NCBI GenBank assembly: GCA_019095985.1
Contig: CM032666.1
Location: forward strand, 3,181,616 to 3,245,615
DNA length: 64,000 nucleotides
Origin: Streblospio benedicti
Lineage: Eukaryota > Annelida > Polychaeta > Spionida > Spionidae
Direction: 5' to 3'
Shown: piece by piece, positions 57,901 to 64,000 of the stretch
Layout: each line of letters begins with the position of its first letter
Numbering within the stretch: the first letter of the stretch is position 1
The notes under the pieces: model-generated
What the model saw: only the letters and a program-made list of their open reading frames with translations
What the model was told of the DNA's origin: nothing
Database searches by the model: none
Translations under genes and position numbers: made by a program

Positions 57901-60900
57901 TAACTTTGAACTTGAATCATATTTAATAAATCCACATATAATTTCTTTGAAAATAATATTACATTTTAGAATATTAGATACCTTTTCCCCTTATTAATTT
58001 TATTCTTTCACATTTATGTAGCATGTGTTCTAAATTTTCTATTTGCCCACATACCATACAATATTTGCCTATATTTTTAAACCTTGAAAGGTAGTTTCCA
58101 GTTGGAAGGAAGTTATTCAGGATTTTAAAGTTGAACTCTTTTAATTTCGGAATTTTAATATCTAATAATTTTTCAGTATAAATATGCTTCCAGGTTTCTG
58201 TTCTATTTTCAAAATTGAATAAATGTGAATACAAAGTCTCTGTTTTTCCTTTAACATTATTTTTTGACAAAAGAGTATCATAAAATACCTTACTCTTGCC
58301 ATTATTAATGTCCACCATTTTGTTGGTTATTAATATATTATAGATTGGTGTTTTCTTTACCTTAAAACTGTTTACTAAGCTCAAATTCTTCAGTCTTTTG
58401 AAGAGACCAATTTTGATTATTTTCATTTCAATGTATACATTTTGTTTGTTGGCGATGCTCTCAAAGAGTTCTACATCATTCAACAAATTCAAATCGTCAT
58501 TTACAAAGTCCTGTACGTACATCCTAGCATCTTTCATCATTTCTTTTAAACATAAACATGTATTTTCAATTTTAAAATATATGTTTCCCCATACGGGTAG
58601 ATTTAAAATTCCACTATCATTTAGAAGATTATATGCTTTAATTGTTTTCATTCTATTAAAAGGTAAAATCATATTTCTGTAAAATAGTGGAATATTATTT
58701 ATTATGTGAAAAGTTTCTTATTTGTAAAATTAATTTGAAATATATACCTTTTATCCATATTTATTTTATAAATATACATGGAAAAGGGATCCTGCCATTT
58801 TCCTTTAATATTAAGGAATCTGGGTATCCATTAAGTTTAAGGACAATCTGGTTTCTTTTGATTCTATCTCTTTTACCCCATAAAAAATTGTAAAGCATGA
58901 TTTTCAAACTTTTCAAAATTTCATTTGGCATGGTCAATACAGTTGATGGATAGTTTAGATACACTATTTTAGAAATTGCATGAATTATCATAACTTCAAT
59001 TTTACCCATAATGGTTAGTCTTATCTTTATGTAGACTATTACTAGTAGTAGGACTATTCATCTAGATTATTTTTTTGACTACACTACTACTTACTATTTA
59101 CAACATGCACTGACGTTGCGGCGACCATCGCGGTGCCTTCAACCGAGTGACTGTTTTGGTACGATGACGTCACAATGGCGCGAACTGGGTTTCCGCCAGG
59201 TGGCGTCATCGTACCAAAACAGTCACTCGGTTGAAGGCACCGCGATGGTCGCCGCAACGTCAGTGCATGTTGTAAATAGTAAGTAGTAGTGTAGTCAAAA
59301 AAATAATCTAGATGGTTAGTCTTGTCCTTTTTCATGTATTCAATACATTTTCTATCTTTATTAATTCAAAATTAAATTTCTTAAGTAATCGCCCCATAAA
59401 ATCATGCTCTAAAGAGTCGAATGCTTTCATCATATCCATCCAAGAAAACTTGAAAAATCTGAAGACTTCGGCAAATAGAAAAAAAGTAAGAAGACTTGAG
59501 ACAACATGGCGCTCACTACTGCTCACCTGTGCCTCCCGACGAGACTCAGCACCCAGTTGACCTTGGTCTCGATCACCTCACTCGTGTCCTGGACGACACG
59601 CACCACATACTGGATGGTGCGGTTCACCTGCAACAGCCAGCAGAGTTCATAGGACACAAGAAACCCAGCCACTATGCATGGTACAGAAAACAACAACGCA
59701 TGCTCTTCAGGTCAGGTTAACCCTTTCAAAGTTCTTAGATCTAATTCAAGATCGGTTCGACGCATTCACCTTAGACTGTGAGCGAATTAAATTTTGTCAT
59801 ATTACATGTAGCATGTCATTAAAAATATCACAATAGTTAATATTAGGGCCTAATCTCAGTTTATTCTGCTACGCATGTTTTCTGGTACTTTCAAAGCCGA
59901 AATTCTGCTTTCAAAGTACAGAAAAGAACAAAATTTATATCATACCTTCTATGTTTTCCATTTCAATATCTATCAATTCACTTTTAACCTCCGGATATTG
60001 TTTCATATTACTAGAATTTAATTTTTGAAAGTCATAGAATGTGAATTTTCTGCAACCATATCAGAAACTGGCTGATAAAAACTTCACATCATTATAAAAT
60101 AGACGGAAAAATAGAAGAGGCTCACTTCATGAACAAGATCCCTGTCACGAACATACCTTCTCCAAATTTTGAAGGGTATCTTTATAATGCTTTTCCGTCT
60201 CATTTTGCAGTTCTTTAATGCTGCGACTTGAGTCATCTGAAACATGGAAACAGTACAAACGCTACAGTACAAAGTGCCAATTAGTGAACCCTATTCTTGG
60301 AATCCAACTGCAGTTGTCTGGAGTGTGGAAATATTACAACCACTATACATTAAATTTCTTGTATTGGCACATACTATCAACAATTCTTTTAAATAATCAA
60401 TAGATTTTTTTAAAGTGTACTCACTTCCTTTATTTAGTAATAAAAATAATTAAAAATGATTATACATTTCATAAATAAATATAAGAGTAGTTCACAAATA
60501 AAAGACATAACACATACAGTAGTAGTATACTGTATTCAAAGAGTATAAAAATATATTATCAATTTTTTTCATTATCCAAAACATATTTTATATGATTTAT
60601 AGTAATTTTACCATTGGCCTTATTTTTAAAGTTTGTTATTTCAAATTTACAACTCTGTATGAATTCATGAAAAAGATTATCTACCGGCTTACAAAGATCT
60701 TTGCCATATTTGACATTATTTCTATTTTTCCATAAAAACCAATTGCAATTAAACTTATATATTTCTAAAAATTAAGTCTTTCATCTTGTTCCATATTATT
60801 CATATTATGGGACATCGTTCAAGTTACATAATGTACACAGTCCATTCGACATATTCATATTTTTTAGACGGGTTTCACAAAATATAGCTCTATGTATAAT

Positions 60901-61795
60901 TTTAAACTGAATATTCAAAACTTTTTTATTGCATATATATTTTGTTTCCATCAAATTCATAAATATTTCTTTACATGATAATTCAGAGTTTAAAAAAAGA
61001 TTCCATTTTTCTAGCAGTTTGGTACTTTAGTTGGATATAGGAAGGCTTGATAAATATTTTTATTTTTTATTTTAATAAATTGATTTCCTTGCCATTTAGT
61101 TGCCATTTAGTTGTATTTTCCTGCTATTTATACATAACTGTTTGTTCCATTAAGGAAATTTAACCAATTTGTGGGAATAGCTTTTCTTATTTTTGTGTAT
61201 TCTGCTGAAGTGTTTCTATTGTCTTTCAAACTTGTTTTTATGTCTTTTATGGGCTTAAAGCTGTTGTTTTGATCATCCCAAATGTCTTTAATTTTATCTA
61301 TTTTTTGTTTTAACCAAATGGGATAAAATATTAGTAATATAGATAATAGAAAATATTTCTAGGCATTCAACTTCTTTTGTGCTGTTACTTTTGGATTCAC
61401 TGATTTCACTCTGATCCTTGAAGCCCAGTCACATTGGTGTAACTTTATGCGCGGAATCTTATGAGATGTGAATGTACGCCTGGTAAAGCGGGGTGCTTTT
61501 GAGATGTTAGCAATAATTAAAATGGGGGTTGTGTGGAGTTTCGCGCAAAGGGCGCTAAATTCTGGCATTTGGAGAGTAGTCAAGAAAGGTGGCTCCTGAT
61601 GAAGTTTCATTTTGACAAAAACATTTTCAATGACTCGTTGCAAATTTCAACAACTATTCACGCATGCGCAGCTCTCACCGATTTTTTGCAGGACGTGGCT
61701 GGTGGCGTGTGTGATGCTGTCGAGGCCGTCTGCCACCGCTGCGTGGTTCGCCTCGTCTGCCGCCCACCGCGCTGCCAGATGCGCAGATGTCTCGT
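42962..61795 (-). CDS. Brambleberry/KAR5-type nuclear-fusion membrane protein, 5' end missing
   Basis: Minus-strand exons: 61795-61679, 60236-60157, 59627-59527, 56473-56267, 53669-53540, 49120-49023, 45025-44885, 44635-44283, 43623-43508 and 43139-42962 (stop). Exons 1-3 give a coiled coil: HVLQKI, SIKELQNETEKHYKDTLQNL, VNRTIQYVVRVVQD, TKVNWVLSLVG. Exon 4 holds two membrane segments (LTLHLAYLVLAGACCAFL and FSRVLLLLLVPTNCWAEL), then SLGFLPMTAFITLTTLGNW, which fits brambleberry, an ER/nuclear-envelope protein needed for pronuclear fusion. Later exons are disordered and charged (DDEEWDGEP, KLSDKESSDKES). The last exon ends with CLAATKAGLPCRNPAMDGSG and FCHKH, a Cys/His motif. All junctions agree in phase except exon 3 to 4 (2 against 1). 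A TAG at 45008-45006 interrupts exon 7. The Cys-rich N-terminal exons would lie right of the window. Confidence 0.72.
45130..47955 (-). mobile_element. LINE A (L1/Tx1-like), 5'-truncated, interrupted
   Basis: Minus strand from 47955: LLNSPFLYKVLKRFNFGNLL, then VTRGLRQGDPLLSYLFILCV (RT palm). A 785-bp foreign insert (46930-47715) splits it. Then INKEFRLAQYVDDTTAILSE (catalytic YVDD), and later DGRVIPFDVWEEQD and VPHCSVNNNKVKELQYKIL, with HRYFPTNILLSKI. A CTFCSAAIETLEHLLFYC zinc-knuckle ends it. Several stops and frameshifts separate these. It lies in the intron between brambleberry exons 6 and 7. It is the same family as the plus-strand copy at 62400-64000. Confidence 0.8.
46930..47715. other. 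Foreign insert in LINE A
   Basis: LINE homology stops at both edges. The interior holds several AATGCGC(A) motifs (AAAATGCGCATTAACTC, AAAAATGCGCATATG), which suggests a repeat, but no ends were defined and no protein was recognised. Confidence 0.4.
47956..49022. other. Intron sequence with a doubled palindromic motif
   Basis: CGGCCTAAACCGGCC occurs at about 47970 and 48005 within a short repeat block. The remainder has repeated AAAATGGCCGCCATTT motifs near 48287 and 48450. No gene recognised. Confidence 0.45.
49224..50365. repeat. Inverted ~95-bp repeats with hammerhead-like core, flanking a LINE piece
   Basis: 49224-49320 and 50265-50365 are reverse complements with few mismatches. Each contains AAGCCCATAGTATGGG followed by TGAAAGCTTG. 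In the right arm CCGAAGA precedes it, giving the order CYGAAGA, stem CCCAT/ATGGG, GAAA, as in hammerhead motifs of Penelope-type terminal repeats. The LINE fragment fills the space between. Confidence 0.6.
49372..50262 (-). mobile_element. LINE F reverse-transcriptase fragment
   Basis: Minus strand: MYADDSCVVALSPGALQKLL (catalytic YADD), FAKENHIVYNEKKKS, VDFVQKHKYLGT, then after a frame change LYSRQNMLSHKFYYCSQDVK, KQKLFKIYCTSTYGCELWSN. The 3' end is an AATAAATGAATAAA-like tail near 49372-49395. Clade is not determined; it differs from the L1/Tx1-like copies. Truncated at both coding ends. Confidence 0.7.
50787..51495. mobile_element. Composite of two SINE copies and an inverted tRNA-like unit
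   Basis: Two direct copies of the SINE seen at 27770-28226 lie at about 50876-51125 and 51254-51505, each ending in (GA)n. A second tRNA-like unit, TTGTGGGTTCGAATCCCACA with GAGGACGAAATTTTGGGAAG, lies at 50787-50860 and in inverted form at 51189-51260. So the order is unit A, SINE, inverted unit A, SINE. The intact B-box-like T arm of unit A is clear. Confidence 0.75.
51515..53095 (-). mobile_element. LINE B (L1/Tx1-like), 5'-truncated
   Basis: Minus strand from about 53095: ENIKMELKEIEINKTKSNMV, RSRVKWRADGEKFTNIFSN, SQEEFLNTQNIFYGKLLSSG, KRNRSPGNDGISIEFYKNFW (RT block 2a), HCNQSGFIEGRYIDDAIH, LIMVEFEKAYDSIEYDILFH (motif A), and EMKLVQFADDIRAILKNLKS (motif C, FADD). Several stops and frameshifts separate these. 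It lies in the intron between brambleberry exons 5 and 6. Confidence 0.8.
53160..53345 (+). repeat. CA-rich low-complexity tract
   Basis: Irregular ACAAACACTCAAACACACAG-type sequence, a degenerate CA microsatellite. The long frames over it are artefacts of composition. Confidence 0.8.
54029..54724. mobile_element. hAT-type MITE, CAGAGTTGGGGC ends, second copy
   Basis: CAGAGTTGGGGC at 54029 is inverted at 54724 as CCCCACAACTCTG (one extra base), with AACTAAACTAAACTAAAT tracts inside, as in the copy at 14605-15531. The flanks share only a partial match, so the target duplication has decayed. Confidence 0.8.
54764..56214 (-). mobile_element. Penelope-like element fossil with inverted terminal repeats
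   Basis: The minus strand shows Penelope-type RT (SVWFRYVDDTF, 55400-55825) and a GIY-YIG endonuclease region (YIGETGRNLETRLKEHL, 54850-55323). It is a broken copy with several breaks and no N-terminal part. The coding part is bounded by ~134-bp inverted repeats, 54773-54906 and 56029-56165, plus a one-sided tail to 56201. AATGTCACTCATA at 54764-54776 and 56202-56214 is a 13-bp target duplication. Inverted terminal repeats and variable target duplications are known for this family. It is inserted in a brambleberry intron. Confidence 0.8.
56578..57601. mobile_element. hAT-type non-autonomous element, CAGGGTGTCTGC ends
   Basis: CAGGGTGTCTGCAG at 56578 is inverted as CCGCAGACACCCTG at 57601. 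Subterminal sequence (TTAAGACTTGATTTAAG, AAATAAGACATTTTAA) is typical of a widespread hAT family with these ends. About 1 kb, no transposase. A clear 8-bp duplication is not seen. Confidence 0.75.
57640..59490 (-). mobile_element. LINE C (L1/Tx1-like) with internal deletion, split by a Penelope palindrome
   Basis: Minus strand from 59490: FSWMDMMKAFDSLEHDFMGR (RT motif A), then a jump to IKIENVLNTWKRTRLTIMGK, skipping the catalytic DD block, so an internal deletion happened. After the insert at 59028-59312 it continues GKIEVMIIHAISKIVYLNYP, FLWGKRDRIKRN, and at 57974-58672 a 232-residue open C-terminal region ending YCMVCGQIENLEHMLHKCER (zinc knuckle). It lies between brambleberry exons 3 and 4. 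Confidence 0.8.
59011..59330. mobile_element. Body-less palindrome of the Penelope terminal repeat
   Basis: 59061-59312 is a near-perfect palindrome whose arms (GTTGCGGCGACCATCGCGG, CCTTCAACCGAGTGACT, GATGACGTCAC) match the inverted repeats of the element at 54764-56214. A one-sided tail (59031-59060) matches that element's tail. ATGGTTAGTCTT-TC-TT flanks it at 59011 and 59312 as a target duplication of about 17-19 bp, inside LINE C. It has no coding part. Confidence 0.8.
60540..61350 (-). mobile_element. LINE D (L1/Tx1-like) 3' fragment
   Basis: Minus strand: KTSLKDNRNTSAEYTKIRKA, IPTNWLNFLNGT, KVLNIQFKIIHRAIFCETRL, NMSNGLCTLCN (zinc-knuckle region), ending VDNLFHEFIQSCKFEITNFK. Only the C-terminal region after the RT remains, with stops. 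Confidence 0.7.
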
Positions 61796-62399
61796 CTGAA
61801 ACACACAGCAGTAGCACAAATGCTGTAAGAATTGTGTATTTCAAAATTTCAAACATTTTCACAGTGCCCGATTAAGGTTTACTGGGGCTCCGGGCTATGA
61901 GTCAACGTGGGTCTCTTTGACCCGTGATACTTGTAATGTGTGTAAAAATGTGTTAATTTATGGATACTTTAATGTATTTAAACTTCATTTTGAATCAGTT
62001 TGCGAAGAAAGTTTAAAGACCGTAAGGTGTACATTTGCGGTCAACAATTATATAAAAAAAAATGAGTTAGATTAATATCTTACATCACATAGGAAAACAA
62101 TAAGATGATTCCTTATCGGGTACTGCATTTTTACAATTCTTTGAGTCACTTTGCCACTTGGCAATGACCACATCTTAGTGGCATTGATTTTAGACACTTA
62201 CAAATATTGCTTTTATACACAACTCAATTGCTTGAAACTATTATATATATGATGTTTGATTATGTCGCAATCTAACCACCATTTGAATTAGACTAAAACA
62301 TGTTTTTAAATACCATTCATCTTTTATGTCCCCAAGTCATATTCATGTGATAGTCGCACTTTGTGTGACTAATCAGTATTAGCTGAATAATTGTTAATA
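61796..62399. other. Upstream brambleberry intron, nothing else recognised
   Basis: AT-rich. A pyrimidine-rich acceptor TGTGTGTTTCAG (minus strand) abuts the first visible exon. Confidence 0.45.
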
Positions 62400-64000
62400 T
62401 GTTCATACAGTGGATTAAATTATTCTATACAAATATAGAAAGTTGCATTCATAATAATCAAATCACATCTCAATATTGCAAAGTAACTAGAGGTTTGAGG
62501 CAAGGAGATCCACTCTCATCATATTTGTTTATATTATGCGTTGAGATACTCTCCATTTCTATATGAAGTAAGATTAAGGGCATTAAAACAAATAAAGAAT
62601 TCAAATTAGCACAATATGCAGATGACACAACTGCAATTTTGTCAGACACCTTATCGATAAAGCCTCTTCTTCGAGAAATTAAGCTCTTTGGGAATATATA
62701 TCGGGACTCAAGTTGAATAAAGAAAAAACTCAGATTTTGCCTTTAGATCCTAATATTGATAATCATGAAATTTTTAATGAAACAATGGAAAAAATAACAG
62801 AATTTAATTTGACATCTACTCTTAAACCTAGCAAAGTTTTGGGAATTTATATCAGTAATAATAAAGAAGAAGTCATAGAAGTAAATTTTAAACATAATAT
62901 AAAAAATCTAAAAGCCAGTCTAAACCAATGGAAGAGAAGAGAACTCTCTTTAATAGGAAAATTTTTAATTTTTGTCAAATCTGATAAGTTTTCCTGAGAA
63001 ATATATAGCTGAAATAAAGAAAATCTTATATGAATTCATTTGGGGTAATTGTTATAAAGTAAAGAAAGATGTATTTATTCAGAATTACAATATAGGAGGT
63101 CCTAAGATACCAGACCTTGATTCCATTGTCAAAGTACAGAAAAGTAAATGGGTTCTTCAATGCCTAAATAATCATTCTGGACAATGGCTATACATTATGA
63201 AAAAATTAATTGGTATTGAGATTCTTGAAATTTTCTTTCAAAGCAATTTTGATATAAAATATTTTCTTTATACCACTGAATTTTATATAGACGTGTTACA
63301 AGCATGGAATATTATAACCAGAGGAATGATTTAAATATGATATCATGATGAGACAGGCAAATAAGCTGTGTGCAAGTTTGGTGAAAATCAAATGAAAAAT
63401 GAAGAAGTTATTTAGAAAAATATGAATTGTTGACGGACGGACGAAAAGTGATCACAAAATTTCACATGTTGTTTCACAGCGGGTGAGCTAAAAAATAGTA
63501 CAGATAATTCATATGCGGCAGACCAATTCATTTTCTATAATAAAAATATAAAGATAAATAATCAATATGTATACAATAAGGAACTACTCCAGTGATGGTA
63601 AAATAATGCCTTTCAAAACTTGGGAGAATAGGGGTTTAAATAGAAATGTTTATATGTTATGGCGTGAAGTTATTGAAAGGGTCAAGTCAATGCAAATAGA
63701 GCAAATTACAGGTAGTTCTAAAGATAAAAATGAAGTTAATATTTGTAGTCAATTATTAAGTTTAAAATCAAAATATATATACAATGTTTTAATTAAACAA
63801 AAAATTATTTCTACAGTAGCTCAATAAAAATATGGTACTCTATTAACTTACAAAGAAATGAAAATGTTTGGAAATCAATTTATCAAATACCACACTGTAG
63901 TGTTAATAATAAATGTATAAAAGAAATGCAACACAAAATCATACATAGATATTTTCCTACTAATAAATTATTGTCTAAAATATACCCTAGCGTAAATAAT
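62400..64000 (+). mobile_element. LINE E (L1/Tx1-like), runs off the window
   Basis: Plus strand: WIKLFYTNIESCIHNNQITS, VTRGLRQGDPLSSYLFILCV, EFKLAQYADDTTAILSDTLS (catalytic YADD), LKPSKVLGIYISNNKEEVIE, LKASLNQWKRRELSLIGKFL, YEFIWGNCYKVKKDVFI, NIGGPKIPDLDSIVKVQKSK, AWNIITRGMI, DGKIMPFKTWENRGLN, IPHCSVNNKCIKEMQHKIIH. Very similar to LINE A. A ~160-bp insert at 63336-63495 and several stops and frameshifts break it. 5'-truncated at about 62400. Confidence 0.82.
63336..63495 (+). repeat. Short repeat insert in LINE E
   Basis: It interrupts LINE E after AWNIITRGMI. It holds GCAAGTTTGGTGAAAATCAA, TTGTTGACGGACGGACGAAA and GTGATCACAAAATTTCAC, a dispersed repeat whose end motif also occurs inverted at 7557-7590. 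Confidence 0.6.

Noticed and set aside
61796-61862. A Met at 61862 (minus) gives MKMFEILKYTILTAFVLLLC, like a signal peptide, in frame with the first brambleberry exon.
   Set aside because: The stretch is the pyrimidine-rich end of an intron with a strong acceptor TGTGTTTCAG. Translating such a tract gives hydrophobic residues by composition. Brambleberry proteins have a Cys-rich region upstream that is missing here, so the exon is more likely internal.
1-64000. CRISPR array, bacterial operon or Polinton-like element.
   Set aside because: No regularly spaced direct repeats, no ribosome-binding-site-led gene strings, and no capsid or protein-primed polymerase genes were seen.

Overview
The window is animal nuclear DNA: AT-rich, intron-rich, with GT-AG introns, AATAAA signals, and a dense mix of LINEs, Penelope-like retroelements, hAT and PIF/Harbinger DNA transposons, MITEs, tRNA-derived SINEs and large palindromes. 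The gene set and repeat types suggest a marine invertebrate, deuterostome or lophotrochozoan. I cannot name the species from sequence alone. No bacterial, viral-genome or CRISPR features are seen.

Host-type genes, each built here exon by exon with checked splice phases, are: (1) a PIF/Harbinger (HARBI1-type) nuclease gene, + strand, 560-3395, 5' end off the window; (2) a complete four-exon gene for an unrecognised 230-residue single-pass membrane protein, + strand, 8494-10986; (3) a heat-shock-factor-domain transcription factor, + strand, 13105-27120, whose 11.8-kb first intron carries a 10.2-kb transposon; (4) a complete METTL27/WBSCR27-like methyltransferase, + strand, 36902-39981, with a TATA box and an untranslated first exon; (5) a brambleberry/KAR5-type nuclear-fusion membrane protein, - strand, 61795-42962, with ten exon blocks, one phase break and one in-frame TAG.

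Layout: 0-8 kb HARBI1-like gene, hAT and other MITEs, LINE tails; 8.5-11 kb gene 2; 13-27 kb gene 3, with twin hairpins, the 10.2-kb TIR element and a nested hAT element in intron 1; 27-29 kb SINE palindrome; 29-33.5 kb a decayed Harbinger element (MADF-domain gene plus transposase) with a Penelope fragment; 33.7-34.3 kb a fused duplicate of two brambleberry exons; 37-40 kb gene 4; 43-62 kb gene 5, whose introns are packed with LINEs (mostly one L1/Tx1-like group), a Penelope element with inverted ends, its body-less palindrome, hAT MITEs and SINE composites; 62.4 kb to the end another LINE.

The most interesting leads are: the 10.2-kb element with GGGAGCG inverted ends and TAA target duplications, which shares its ends with two MITEs and holds a fossil of an unfamiliar DDE-like protein; hammerhead-ribozyme-like cores at several foldback or Penelope ends; MITE insertions with readable target duplications, one with its own empty site alongside; and the brambleberry gene with a C-terminal Cys/His motif, a possible recoded stop, and a dispersed exon duplication.
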